Positions 35,310 through 48,284 of a stretch of 64,000 nucleotides of DNA are shown here, piece after piece. How positions within the stretch are numbered: position 1 is the first letter of the stretch; each line of letters begins with the position of its first letter. Source of the stretch: Jacaranda mimosifolia. Its lineage: Eukaryota; Streptophyta; Magnoliopsida; Lamiales; Bignoniaceae. Made by a program: the position numbers and the translations under genes. The DNA lies in contig CM032133.1 in the NCBI GenBank assembly GCA_018894105.1, forward strand, positions 10,616,501-10,680,500. Direction: 5' to 3'. A model generated the notes under the pieces. It was given only the letters and a program-made list of their open reading frames with translations, was not told the origin of the DNA and ran no database searches.

Positions 35310-37115
35310 AGTATTGAGAGCAAGTAAGGCAATAGGATCCAATAATAATACTTCAGAAGCTTAATTAAACTACTGCTTACAAGCAACCAAGGATCTAAAC
35401 ATGTTAGGATTTAGATTTAGTTGAAGGGTTACCTTAAGAGCTTAAATCCGAAGGTAGATTGAAGAACTCTTTCTTTAAACAGAATCTGCTAGACAGCGGC
35501 GCAATGGGAAGTAAGTAGTTTTTGACCGATTCAAAACTCTCCAAAAATGCTAAAAAAATTCCAGAAGATGCTCAACGCCTTGAGGAAACTATTGGAACAA
35601 ATTTGAGCTCAAAAATCTTCCTGGATCTTCTGGAATAAAATCGATAAAAGACTGGTCTTGCAGGTAGATCTCCAAAGGCTTAGCAAACCACTTGTTTTGC
35701 CTATACCGAAATGATCCACACACCAATCCAAATCCTACTACTCCTTACTTGTAGCTGGAGAAAGAGAGGAATGTTTATAGGGAGATGGGCGATTTTCGGG
35801 TAGGGAGAAGAAGAGTAAATGTGATCTTCATCACATGAATGAACACCTTGTATCTGTATATAGAGCGAGGATAGTGTGATGCCACGTGTGATGCCAAGGT
35901 GGCATCACAACTTCCTCAAAGAGGGAGGGATCGCCGACTTGCATCTCATGCAAGCTTAGTTGGCAAATTCAAATCTAATTTAAATTTGTGTGCATTTCAA
36001 TTACATTTGAAATCTAATTTCAAATCAATTAAATGCCACATTTAAAATGATCATAGCATTTGAATTTTCCCTCCAAAATATATTCTTCTCATTAATTAAA
36101 TTAAACAATTTAATTTAATTAATTAGTCTTTGACTTAACACTTAAGTCAACAAGCATAACTCTTTAAGCTTAATTTAGTTAACTTAACTCTTTAAGCTAA
36201 CTTGACCAATTGATGGTCACATGGCACCAAGTAATTAACTTTTAATTATTGATCTAATTTAACTCTTAAATTAGTTGATCAATTTAACACTTAAATTAAT
36301 CAAGCCAAGTGACATCAATTTCGGTCACCCCAAAAATGGGTCTCCATGGAGAAAAATTTCTACACTTAGAAAGTTCCTCCATTACTTGGGAATTATGATT
36401 GGCTTTTGTGTGTGACCCTATAGGTTCTACCATTTATTGGAATGGGCTCACAACTCCTTATGACTTTAGAATATTGAATATTCATTTTAGTTTAAACTCC
36501 TATAAACTAAATTGACTCAATTCAATTAATCTCCATTAATTGAAGAGTACCCAATCTCCATGGTTGATGTCCAACCTCAAGCCTAGGGAGCCCATCTAAT
36601 TCGCCAAAATGAATGCTTTTGGAGAACCATCATAGCTCCACGCTTACCATGCAAATATGGTCCTTCGTCTCCTCTTTCCCGAAAAAGGCCTAGGGCAAGA
36701 TATTTTCCGCTCCCTAATAAGCTCGATACTATGTCTCTATTCCTAATGTTCGATTCCCATGTGTGACCTCATCATTGAAAAATTCTTTTTCCAAATTGTC
36801 ACACTACCTTGCGCAAGGATTTCTTGGAATCGATCATTATAGAATACATAGGAGATGCACTCGTCCTTCACAAAAGTGAGGAGTCAGATTCCATCTTGGA
36901 TCTCAAAAACCTCCATGTTTAGTATCTTATGCCCAACCTCAACTCGAGAAGCTCACTTAGTGACCAAAGAAAAGTAAAGCATAAAGACCAAACACAAAGT
37001 TACCATGGATCTTCAGGTCAGAGGACTAATAATATGTGCTAACGTAAGTCGGATAATTTTCCACTACTGACTTGCCACTCCGGCTATCTAGTGGATTCTC
37101 CCAATGGGTCTTCAA

Positions 37116-39356
37116 TGAAAGCAAGTAAGGCACTAGGATTCAATTATAAAAACTTCAAAAGCTTAATAAACTAGTGCTTACATGCTAAATAGGATCAAAT
37201 CATGCCCAAAATTCATATTTAGATAGAGTGTTACCTTGAAATGCTAAAATTCAAGGAGAAAGTGGTGAACCTTTCACCAATCCAGAATCTGCCAGAAACA
37301 GCGCAGCAGGAATGAAACAATTTTTAACCACTTAAAAAACGCTCCAAAAATCACGAAAAAAAATACTGAAACTTCTCAACACCGTGTAGGAAACACAGTA
37401 AAAAAATAGAATAAAAAAGCTTTCTGGATCTCCCTGGAAAAATTCGCCAAATTGGACTCTGTGCGTGTGGATCTCCAAACCGTAGCAAACTAACTTGTTT
37501 GTCTCTATTGATATGATCCACACACCAAATAGATCTTCTAAAATCTATAGTCTATAAGCTGGAATAAGACCAGAGATAGGCTATGGTGGAGGCTGATTTT
37601 AGGTAGGGAAGAAGAAAAAGAGAGCAAAGCTTTCAAACCATGAATGCAATGCTTGCAAGAGGTTTTGGAGGGAACTGCAAAAGAATCTAATTCTTCCACA
37701 CTTTCAACAATTATCCAATCCACACACCCACTATATCTATATATAGGGTGAGGTTGGTGTGATGCCAAGTTGGCATCACACCTTTCTCAAGGTGGGCGGC
37801 CACTTGCATTGCCAAGGTGGCAAATGCAAATTGAAATTCAATTTGAATTTCATGTGCATCTTAATTACATTTGAAATTTAATTTCAAGCTAATTAAAATT
37901 CTAATTCAAATGAACACTTCATTTGAATTTTCCCTCCAAAATATGTTCTTCCCATTAATTAAATTAAACACTTTAATTTAGTTAATTAACCTTTGACTTA
38001 ACACTTAAGTCAAGCAAGCTCAACTCTTAAGCTTGAATTATGCTAACTTAACTCTTTAAATTAACTTGACCAATTGATGGTTATATTGGCACCAAATAAT
38101 TAACTCCTTAATTATTGGTATAATTTAACTCCTTAAATTAATTGATCAATTTAACATTTAAATTAATCAAGCCAAAATTGACCTTCAAAATTGATGCCTT
38201 AAAATCGGTCCACTAGGAGATATTTTCTAACACTTAGAAAATTTCCTCCATTAATTAGGAAGCTAATTGGCTTTTGTGTGTGACCCAATAGGTTTTATCA
38301 TTCATTGGACATGGGCTCACAACTCCTTGTGATTTTTGAATATTATATATTCATTTAGTTTAAAACACTTTTAAACTAATCGACTTAATTAAATTAATCT
38401 CATTAATTGAAGAGTACCCAATCTCCATGGTTGATGTCCAACCTCAAGCCCATGGAGCCCAACTAATTGGCCAAAATGAATGTTTTGGAGAACTATTATA
38501 GCTCTACGCATATCATGCAAATACAGTCCTTCCGTCTCCTATCTCCCGAAATAGGCCTAGGGTAAGATATTTGTCGGCTTCGTAATAGCCTCGATACTAT
38601 GTCTCTCTATTCCTAATGTTCGATTTCCATGTGTGAGCTCATAATTGAATTTTTTTTTCCAAATTTTCATACCACATTGCATAATGATTTCTTGGAATTG
38701 ATCATTATAGAATACATAGGAGATGCACTCGCCCTTCACAAAAGCGAGGAGTTTGATTCCATCTTGGATATCACAAACCTCCATGCCGAGTAGCTCATAT
38801 CCAACCTCAACCAAAAAGACCTGCTAAGTGGTCAAGGAAGAGTTAAAGCATGAGGACCAGGCACAAGGTTACCATGGATCCTCGGATCAGAGGACTAATA
38901 ATATGCATTAGCGTAAGTCGAAGAACTTGCCACTACTGACTTGCTACTGTGGCTATCAAGTGGATTCTCCGGTGGGCCTTCAGTGCCTTGTTCTCTAACA
39001 AGCATCTACTGACATGCACCCATATCTCATACAGTTGCTCATAGAATGGAGCAATATCCTATTCTTGTATTTATGCATCGTTAGTGCAAGTCTATCCGGA
39101 TATTAGATGCCACGTCTCGTAAGATTCTATGACTTGGAAGATTTGATATCACGATCGTGTGAGACTTATTCCATGGTCATCAAACCAAGTCCCGTAGTCA
39201 TGAGTGATCTAGGAGCTTCATCCAAATTCAAGTGAAGTAATAAAGAACACAAGATAAAGATGGCCATATAAAGAATATCATTCAATCAAGATTGTTTTAC
39301 AAGGAAATAGCTTTTACAAGGCTAATCTAATTGGCTTACCGGGTACTATTCTAGTA
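37116..39356 (-). repeat. 3' LTR of copia D
   Basis: It is 2241 bp long. On the minus strand it starts TACTAGAATAGTACCC (from TGTTGGAATAGTGCCC) and ends GCTTTCA. The hairpin array (about 37960-38170) and a TATATATATAG box (about 37733-37745) are visible. Confidence 0.88.
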
Positions 39357-39370
39357 ATCTCCCACTTGCC
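39357..39370 (-). other. Polypurine tract of copia D
   Basis: Minus strand GGCAAGTGGGAGAT, directly upstream of the 3' LTR. It is nearly the same as the tract of copia C before 59720. Confidence 0.75.
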
Positions 39371-42311
39371 CTAAAACTAATGCCCTATGGCCTTGACACC
39401 CATCTTCTCAAGATGTCCTCCAAATACCTTTTGAGTTAGGGGTTTAGATAGTAGTTCTGTTAAATTCTCTTCTGAGGCAACTTTGTCCACTCAGTTGTTG
39501 CCTCTATCTAATGATATTATATATCAAATGATAACGCATTTATTGTGTTTGAATCACTGATGAGATATTGGCTCAAGTCGAAGGTTGTCTTCGAAAGACA
39601 ATCGTAGGCTCGTGCACGCTAGGCACTACATCTAGCTCTTAGATGGAGTTTTTATCCAAACACCTCCTTTTGCGGTTTCCAAAACCATAAATTATTTTAC
39701 CTCAATGGTGGTCTTGGCCGTGGTGTCTTGTTGGAACTCTTCCGACTCACTATGTCTCCATTAAGGTAAAATATAAATCTAAAAATGGATTTTAGGTCAT
39801 CTACGTTGGATTGAAAACTTAAATTAGAAAATCCCTCGAGTTTCAATTCTCTATTGTTGTATACCAAAAACAAATCCTTAGTCTTTCTTAAGTACTCAAG
39901 GATTGCTTTAACGGCTATCCAGTAACTCTAATTGGGATTGGATTGGAATTGACTCGTAACACTTAGTGAGTGTGCCACATCCGATCTTGTACATTGAACT
40001 GCATACATTATGCTCCTAATGGTGGAGGCATAAGGTATGTGGGACATACTTTGTCTCTCGTTATCAGTCTTTAAGGGACCACAGACTTGGAGAGATAAAT
40101 GTCATGTCCTATATGAAGGAAGTATCTTTTAGATTCTTCCATACTAAACCCTTTTAGTATCTGGTTAATGTACGGGGTTTGGGATAGCCCCAGCATCCTC
40201 TCAGATCTATCTCTATAGATACGTATTCCTAATACGTAGGATACTTCTCCTAAATCCTTCTTGGAGAATTGTGTAGATAACCACACTTTAGTATACTCTA
40301 ACATTCCTACCTCATTCCTAATGAGAAGGATGTCATCGACATAAAACACAATAAACTTGTAGACTACTCCCACTAGCCTTCTTATACACACATGGTTCAT
40401 ACGTATTTTTGACAAAACCAAACGATTTAACTGTTTTGTCAAAACATATGTTCTAACTTCGGGACGCTTGTTTGAGTTTATAAATAGATCTTTGGAGTTT
40501 GCAAACCTTTTGCTCACACCCCTTGGATGTAAAACCTTGTAGTTGCTCCATATGGATTTCTTCTTCAATGTCTCTATTGAGGAAGCGGTTTTCACATCCA
40601 TTTGATATATCTCATAGTCATAATATGCAATTATGGAAAATAGGATATGAATGGACTTAGGTATTGTGACTGGTGAAAAGGTTTCCTCTAAATCAATACC
40701 AGGTCTTTGAGTGTAACCTTTTGTCACTAGTCGCGCCTTAAAAGTCAAGACTTCTCCATCTATCCCATACTTTGTTTGAGTACATGGAGACAATTTTGGA
40801 TCTAATGGCTTCAAGCCAATGTTCCAAATCTATGTCCAACATAGCTTCTTCATAAGTCTTCGGATCATTATCCGATTTGCCCATTTCATGAAGGAATCCA
40901 AACTTTTTGGGTCACTTCTTGATTCGGTCCGACCTTCTCAGAGGTTATGTGTGAGGCTCTTTGATATATATTTGTTTCTACCGCTTGTGGAATTTGATGA
41001 TCATTTTGAACTTCACCAAGTTTAACAGCAACACCTTTTTCTATCTTATAGAAATTCCTTTTCTAAAATGGTGGCGTTCCTCGAAACAACACCTTTTATT
41101 TTGAGGGATCATAGAAGTAGTAACCCACAGGCTCTCTAGGGTATCCCACAAACTTGCACAAGGTAGATCTACTATCCAACTTATCTCCCACTGTCTATCT
41201 CATATAGGCGGGAGATCCCCAAATCTTGAGAGATTGGTAAAAAGGTGCTTTACCATGCCACATCTTATGTGGTGCCTTTGGTACTGACTTTTGAAGGTAC
41301 TATACTTAGTAACCTCACCGTCGTCTTTTAGGCGTATCCCCTAAAGGATATAGGCATATCGAAGAAGCTCATCATGGAATGTACCATGTCCAACAAGGTA
41401 TGATTTCTTCTCTTGGCTGCTCTATTATATTGGGGTGTGCCGAGTGGAGTCCATTGAAAAAAGAATCTCATTCTCTCTTAGATAATCCAAGAATATGGTG
41501 CTCAAGCATTTATCTCCTCAATCCGATCGAAGAGCTTTAATACTTAGCCCCAATTACTTTGCCACTTCACTCTTATACACTTTGAACTTTTCAAAAGGCT
41601 TCGGACTTGTTCTTCATAAGAAACACGTGCCCGAACCGACTATAGTCATCGGTAAAGGTGATGAAGTAGGAATAGCCTTCTCTTTCACTAACTCTTAGTG
41701 GTCCACAAGCATCTGTATGAATCAAATCCAAATGACTTGTGGGATGCTCCATTTGTCCTACAAAGGGAGCCTTGGTTATTTTTCCATTTAAACAAGATTC
41801 ACAAGTAGAAAGATCCTCAATGACACTAACATTTAGTACTTTGAGAGCTTCTAACTTGTTCATCCTATTTTTAGAAATATGTCCAATTCTTGCATAACAT
41901 GGCATTTTCTTGGATACTTAATTTGCCTACTTTGTTGAAAGTGCATTATGGATGGTTGAGAATCCAATATGTATAATCCTTTGTTAAGTGTACTATAAGC
42001 AATTAAAGAACCCATTCTTTAATGCCTTCAATCTCCCATTTAACATAGAAGGATCAAATCTTTCACTATCCAAAATGGGAATTTGAAATAATGTTCTCAA
42101 CAATATATGGCACATAATAGCAAGGGTTCAATAAAATTATGGATTTCCCTAAGTCCAACTTATCATACGCATTCAACTTTGGTCACAACCTTACTCCTTA
42201 GCCAAGGCAGTGGATCATATCCACATCACTTAGCTTTATTCTTCTTTCTTATTCCTTGTAACATCTTATAAAGATAAGAATCACATGTGATATCATATAT
42301 CCATGAGGAAG
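39371..42311 (-). pseudogene. Copia D pol: protease end, integrase, RT, RNase H
   Basis: Going with the gene from 42311: a protease remnant (WIYDITCDS), gag-pre-integrase and integrase (41591-41905, ending in ACGPLRVSEREGYSYFITF and a TDDYSRF core), integrase C-terminal block (about 41000-41400), RT (40814 down to 40071, with GYTQRPGIDLEETFSPV and the catalytic FYVDDILLIRN), and RNase H (about 40060-39500). The RT frame stays open for 247 codons only because two frameshifts cancel across about 45 residues. The whole is a pseudogene. Confidence 0.85.
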
Positions 42312-42320
42312 AATTTATCC

Positions 42321-43538
42321 GGGCAAAATGCATTTTACCCCCTTGTAAAGAGCCAAATAGGCTGAAAACCCCCTATATTTTTCTAATTGGCGTATAACCC
42401 CCTGTATTTATGAAAAATTTGCAAAAAAGGGTCCGCTTTCCATGTTGGTTAGACACGCGCGGAGAGTGCGATTTTTTCTGCCTTGTGGGGCTATTTAATG
42501 CTATAAAATGACATATATGCCTTCCTATTACAATCAAAAGAAATGTCCTCAATTTGGCATATTTTGAATGCATTTTACCCCCCTTTTTTGGCCTATTTTG
42601 AATACATATACTATATATATATAATATATATGCCAAATAATTTAATATGAAGAATATTTCAAATATAAAAAGTTACTTTCTGCAACAACTATAAGCTTTG
42701 AACTTTATTTTATATTATTAATTTAAGTCACTTTAGTTTTTTATTGATAAATAATTACTTAACTAGCAAATAATATCAATTTTATATTTTTCAATATATT
42801 TAGTTAAACAATTTTATAATTATATCGCCTGCTTTATTTTAATATTTTTGCTTATAATAATTGATAAAAAAATATTTTTACATGGATTAATAATGTCAAA
42901 TAAAAAAAGCTTGACTGAAAGTATGTATTCATTTAATTATTTATACATATTTATAAAAGAAATTTATATATATAAGCGAGTGATATTTTATCTTAAATTG
43001 AATATTAAAAATTTACTTATTCTTGTATTCATGCACATAATATATGTTATTTGATAATTTTAAAAATAATAAAATAACTACATATATAAATAAATATAAA
43101 TAAATTTTACTTATCATAGTTATAGAATATTAAGAGATATTTTAGTTTATAAAAATTGTATGTTATAAGCTACATAATGGATTATTTATCAAATAATAAC
43201 ATGATGTAAGTTACTTTCATATATAAATTATAAAGAGGTTTACATATTTACACTAAAAAAAATATTTAACATTTTAACATTTGAAAATTGAAGGTTAGAG
43301 TTTTTATCGCGTTGAGAGAGAAGTGTTCAAACAGTCAATTGAAAAACAAATGAAAGCCAAGCTTGTGTAACATAAAGGAGGACAATTTAGTCATTTGATA
43401 AATCTAAAAAGCGTTTAAATCAATTGGGGCAAGTGTACAAATTTTTCATAAATACAAGGGGTTATACGCCAATTAGAAAAATATAGGGGGTTTTCAGCCT
43501 ATTTGGATCTTTACAAGGGGGTAAAATGCATATTACCC
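42321..43538. mobile_element. Non-autonomous Mutator-like element G with 101-bp TIRs
   Basis: The 1218-bp element has near-perfect inverted repeats at 42321-42421 and 43438-43538, opening GGGCAAAATGCATTTTACC at one end and GGGTAATATGCATTTTACC at the other. A perfect 9-bp duplication AATTTATCC flanks it (42312-42320 and 43539-43547). Long TIRs with 9-bp duplications are the mark of the Mutator superfamily. The interior is AT-rich, with short meaningless frames and no transposase, so it depends on an element elsewhere. It interrupts the gag-protease junction of copia D. Confidence 0.93.
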
Positions 43539-43547
43539 AATTTATCC

Positions 43548-44300
43548 TTAAATGCATTTCAATAAAGTACATACCCTTCTAAAGGGTTGTAAGGTATTCC
43601 TTGCAAAACCGCTTCCAATTGACTATCTAGCCAAAGTAGAAACAAATAATACCGACTATTTTTTCTATAATCTTCTTGACTCCTCTAGACACTTTTAATA
43701 GTTGTTTTCCTTTGGAGGAAGAATAGCCCTTGTCAGGGCAGTTTCCTTCTAGATCAACACTTTGATCAGTAAAACTCGGCGAGGATGTGAGGATCAAATC
43801 CTCATGAAGATTATTCTCCATCACTACATCCAAGTAGAAAAAACTTCTCTAGGCCTAATCATCTTTAGATCGTAGTCGATGACACATGACTTCACATCCA
43901 TCCTAGCTTGAAAAATCTCTTTTGACAGCATAAACTTCTCATACCTTGTTTGCTTTACAATTCTTGTAAACTTTAACCAAGGTACTATTCATGTATCTTT
44001 GAGATTTTTAAAATTTGGTAGATGCCATCATGAGACTATAGGATAGGACAATCCTAAACCCAATGCGTGAAGTTTTCATGTGTCTCTTGATCTACTTTAA
44101 TCCCCTTGGGATTAGGAGTACCTTGATATAGGACATATATCCGCTTCTAGGAATTTAGAACGATTTTTGAGGTTAAGTCAATCGTGGAAGTTAGGCCCGC
44201 TTAGTTTATTGGTTTCCAGAATAATGTTGAGTGGAACATAAACCATTCTTGAGATTTCACAAATCCTCAAAGGCAAAAAAGAGAATAAGCATGTGATTGA
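43548..44300 (-). pseudogene. Copia D gag, decayed
   Basis: On the minus strand: MDVVMENNLHEDLILTS (from 43833) matches the second gag segment of copia B and C, followed by a degenerate zinc-knuckle region near 43640. Upstream (to about 44260) lie remains of the first gag segment with ETN and ILDQ-like pieces in other frames. The gene is cut from its protease by element G. Confidence 0.75.
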
Positions 44301-46203
44301 ATTTGATATTAAAAACATGTTATGGTCTTTCAAGCATGTTTCCCCCCTACTATTTTATCAAATTCTTCACCCCTAAGAAGAATTTTTGAAATCACATTTC
44401 CTAGTGAGAATCAAGATCCCAAGGACTTGCAAGTGGATCCACAACTCGTGAGATATCCACAAACAATCTAAAGGTAAGCAACTTTTTCTAACTGCATCTC
44501 ATGCAACTCTTGATATATTTTGCCTCACTTTTCATGTAGACCCACAACTCGTGAGACATCCACACTAATAGGTGTTAAGTCAGACCTACCAATCAAGCTT
44601 TGATTCAATACGGGCAACACGACATCCCACGACTCGTGTGATAATGCATGGGCATTCTCTAATCAAAGGTACATCATATGCTAAGTATATGGTCACAACT
44701 TTCTATTATAAGTGTGACCCACGACTCATGAGACATCACACAAATAATTGTAGTATCGTCATGCCACATACTATTGGTAGAAGGCTTGGGTCAATCAAAA
44801 CTCTTTCAATTTATATCCATTTCGATTTAATATTTGAAAAACACTTAGACATTCTAAGTGGAGGGCTTTTTCTTGTAAAGATCTCATCATTTTATCTTCT
44901 TATTTGGATTTTTTATATCATAACCATGCATTTCATACATCGATAGGATATGGAAAGCATAAATAAGTAAACACACTTAGCATGCACCTAGGGTGGGATG
45001 ATTATGAGCCTAACCAAGTGGTGCACTTAGAGTCATAGATGCACCACCTAGTTAATTTTAGGTGGGTTGATTAAATCTAGCTATTACATGAGGGTATCCC
45101 ATACATTCATGAGTCTTCATAAGTCTCAATGCTTCCAAGGTCTCCTTCGCTCCATGTACCTTTTACATGAGAAAGAAATCCTCACTCCTAGTGATTCGAC
45201 TCTCATAACATTTATAAGGTAGAAATAAGGAGGCATACGAGCCCCAATTTAATACAACCCATTTCAACAACTTGAAATAAATAAAATCAATATTAAAGGC
45301 TCATGATCATCCTCATTCATTCATCATCTATTCAATAAGTAAATAAACAATAAACAAATCTAAAATTAACAATTAATTCCATCAATTAAATGCTAATCAA
45401 ATTAAAAAATAATTGGTCATGCATAACACTTATGCAACATATGGAGATAAACTTTAACAAGATTTAAGGACATTGAAAAATGTCAAACATAAAATTGAGA
45501 ACTTGCACAACACTTGTGCATCCATAACACATGATTGAACATCATTTCTAGCCACTAAAGGAGCCCAAAAATTGCACAAAACTCACCCAACCCGTGATCG
45601 GGCACTGCTGACCGAGGAAAACACATGGATGGGCAGTAAGTCTTGGTCACTACCTTGCTATTATGCACCAAGGCCGGCAGCAGCTCTAGTTTTAGGTCAA
45701 AGGCAAGTTAGGCCATTTTTGGCTCAACTTTTGTGCACCAAATATGCTAGAACTCATTATAAACATTAAATCACACATTATAGACCAATTTCCAAATCTA
45801 AAACACGTTTTAAAACCAGAAATTTAAGTGCTCGGTCGAGCTTCAAAAATCAAGTTCAAGTAAGAATCATATTCTTCAAAAATCTCCAACAAAACTCCAA
45901 TCACATTGGATCTAAAAATGACCAAAACTATTTTATCCATTCATCAACATGATATATCAACATATAACATCAATTAATCAACATTCAACATTCAACATTA
46001 ATGGCTATGAATTAAAACATACTAACCATATGAATCAACACTTAAAACACATATTAGCATGCATTCAATTCATCAATCAAGAAGCCATATGCAACACCAT
46101 CTAAACACTCCAATCCATCATATGAATTGGGAATTTGGTGATTATGATCAATCCATCACATGAATCAATCATCAACAAAAAATCCAAATCTAAGCATGAT
46201 TCA
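44301..46203 (-). other. Untranslated leader of copia D
   Basis: About 1.9 kb without real coding. It has four CACGAGTCGTG-type motifs (minus strand) near 44437, 44540, 44625 and 44717, and a GC-richer island at about 45590-45720, in the same order as in A, B and C. Confidence 0.7.
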
Positions 46204-46216
46204 GGCTCTAATACCA
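46204..46216 (-). other. Primer-binding site of copia D
   Basis: Minus strand TGGTATTAGAGCC, two bases from the LTR end. One change from the usual initiator tRNA-Met complement. Confidence 0.85.
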
Positions 46217-46218
46217 CT

Positions 46219-46937
46219 TAAAAGCAGGTGAGGCACTAGAATCCAATTACAAAAACTTCAAAAGTTTAATAAACTAGTGATTACATGATAAATAGGATCA
46301 AATCATGTCTAAAATCCATATTTAGATAGAGTGTTACCTTGAAATGCTAAAATCCAAGGAGAAAGTGGTAAACCTTTCACCAATCTAGAATTTTCCAGAA
46401 ACGCGTAGCAGGAATGGAGTGATTGTTAACCATGTCAAAACCACTCCAGAAAGAACAAAAAAAATACTACAACCTCTCAACAACTTGTAGGAAACACAAT
46501 AAAAAATTTGGATCAAAAAGCTTTCTGGATCTTTCTGGAAAAAGTCGCCAAATTGGACTTTATGCAGGTGGATCTCCAAACAATAGCAAACTAACTTGTT
46601 TGCCTCTATTGATATGATTCATGGTATCGGAGCAATATCCAACTCTTGGATTTATGCATCATTAGTGCAAGTCTATCTGTATCTTAGTTGCCCCGTCTCG
46701 TAAGATCCTATGACTTGAAAGATTTGAGGTCACGATTATGTAAGACTTATTCTATGGTCATCAAACCAAGTTTTGTAGTCATGAGTGATCTAAGGGCTTC
46801 ATCTAAATGCAAGTGAAGTAATAAAGAGCATAAGATGAAGATGGCCATATATAGAATATCATCTAATCAAGATTATTTTACAAGGAAATAGCTTTTACAA
46901 GGCCAATCCAATTGGCTTGCTGGACACTATTCCAGCA
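46219..46937 (-). repeat. 5' LTR of copia D with large internal deletion
   Basis: Only 719 bp against 2241 bp in the partner LTR. Both outer parts match. The break is near 46620, where a sequence matching about 37515 in the 3' LTR joins one matching about 39040, removing about 1.5 kb with the TATA region and hairpin array. Confidence 0.85.
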
Positions 46938-47331
46938 TTCAGTGCCTTGTTCTCTAACAAGCACCCACTAACATGCATCCGTATCTCATATGAGATTGCT
47001 CATGGAACAGAACAACATCCAACCCTTGGATTTATGGATCGTTAGTGTAAGTTTATCCGAATATTAAATGCCCTGTCTCATAAGATCTTATGACTTGAAA
47101 GATTTAAGATCATGACCGTGTAAGACTTATTCTATGATTACCATCTAATGCATAATCAAGTCCCATAGTCTAGAGTGATCTAAGGGCTTCATCTAAATAC
47201 GAGTGAAGAAATAAAGAGCATAAGATGAAGATGGCCATATAATGAATATCATTCAATCAAGATTGCTTTATATGGAAATAGTTTTACAAAACCAATCTTG
47301 TTGGCTTGCCGGACACTATTCCAACAAGTAT

Positions 47332-48284
47332 AGCCAATATTGTTATAGAAAGTAGCAAAGTTATGATCATCAAATTCCATGCCATGATCACTCTTGATAG
47401 ATTTAATCATATGCCCCTTTTCATTTTGGACATTCTTTGGGAGAGTAGTGAAAAGATGCAACGCTTCAGTTTTGTGTGAAAGAAACCTTACCATTTATAT
47501 CAAGAAAAATCGTCCACAATGACAAAAACATATTTATTTCCTCCAAGAGATTGTATTTTCATGGGTCCAAACAAATCAAGATGCAGAAGTTCTAGTGGTT
47601 TTAAGGATGCAATGTCATTTATTAGCTAAAAAAAAGTTTTCACTTGTTTGCCTTTCATGCATGCATCACATATTTTATTTTTTGTGAACTTCATCTTAGG
47701 AATGCTTTTCACTAAATCCTTTCTGACTAAATGATTTGGGAGTTCCATATTAGCATGACAAACACGTTTATGCCAAGTCCAACAGGATTCATCAGTAGCA
47801 ACTAGGCATTCAATATTTTTTTGGACAAATCATCTAGATTTATGCAGTATATATTTCTTTCCTTGATTGCAGTGAAAATAGTTTCATCATGCTTGGTTAC
47901 CACACATTTATAGGGTTTGAAGTGTACCTGGTACCCACTATCACATAATTGGCTTATGCTGAGAAGATTATGTTTCCGCCCATCTACCAGCCAGACATTT
48001 TTAATGGAAGTTCCATCTTTGTTACCAATTGTTCCTTTGCCAATGATTTTTCCCTTTGTGTTGTTGGCAAACAGTACATTTCCTCCATTATATTCTTGTA
48101 TTTTATAAAATAATGACTTGTTTCTTGTCATATGTTTGGAACATCCACTATCTAGATACCAAAGATCCATTTGAACTTCCTTCTTGACTAGTTCCTGCAG
48201 CACAGGAGTTTGTAAAATTAGGTACCTAGTTTTTGTTGGGTCTTGGGTTGTTAGACTTTGGCACCTATATATACTTGACTCCAA
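47332..48284 (-). pseudogene. Copia F protease and integrase N-terminal half
   Basis: A 160-codon open frame (48284-47802) contains the aspartic protease motif YLDSGCSKHMT, then GKGTIG and NLLSISQLCD, which is typical of copia protease and the gag-pre-integrase link. After a break, integrase continues (47494 down to 47332) with IKSDHGMEFDD, carrying the second catalytic Asp, and runs to NIGYT, where LTR E interrupts. Confidence 0.85.

Larger units (their letters stand above)
37116..46937 (-). mobile_element. Copia element D (long-LTR family), nearly complete
   Basis: Minus-strand element with 3' LTR 37116-39356, pol, gag, leader, primer site and a shortened 5' LTR 46219-46937. The 5-bp flanks are TTCAA (37111-37115) and TTCAG (46938-46942); intact LTRs read TTCAG here. 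Without the Mutator-like element G, and with the missing 1.5 kb of its 5' LTR restored, its length would be near 10 kb, like copia C. Genes are broken by stops and frameshifts. Confidence 0.9.
35315..47326 (-). mobile_element. Solo LTR E of the long-LTR copia family, split by element D
   Basis: Plus-strand ends are TGAGAGCAAG (35315) and CCAACA (47326), flanked by AGTAT on both sides (35310-35314 and 47327-47331). The LTR itself is 35315-37115 plus 46943-47326, about 2185 bp. Element D occupies the gap. No internal retrotransposon sequence belongs to E, so it is a solo LTR. It breaks the integrase core of F between NIGYT and HNFSAP. Confidence 0.9.

Noticed and set aside
40071..40814. 247-codon RT frame of copia D read as an intact gene
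   Set aside because: The middle of the frame (after about codon 80, for about 45-60 residues) does not align with RT and results from two frameshifts that cancel. RNase H and integrase are also broken.
44572..44946. 124-codon plus-strand frame in the leader of copia D
   Set aside because: It is antisense to the element leader and includes the repeated CACGAGTCGTG motifs. Equivalent leaders of A, B and C do not keep this frame open.
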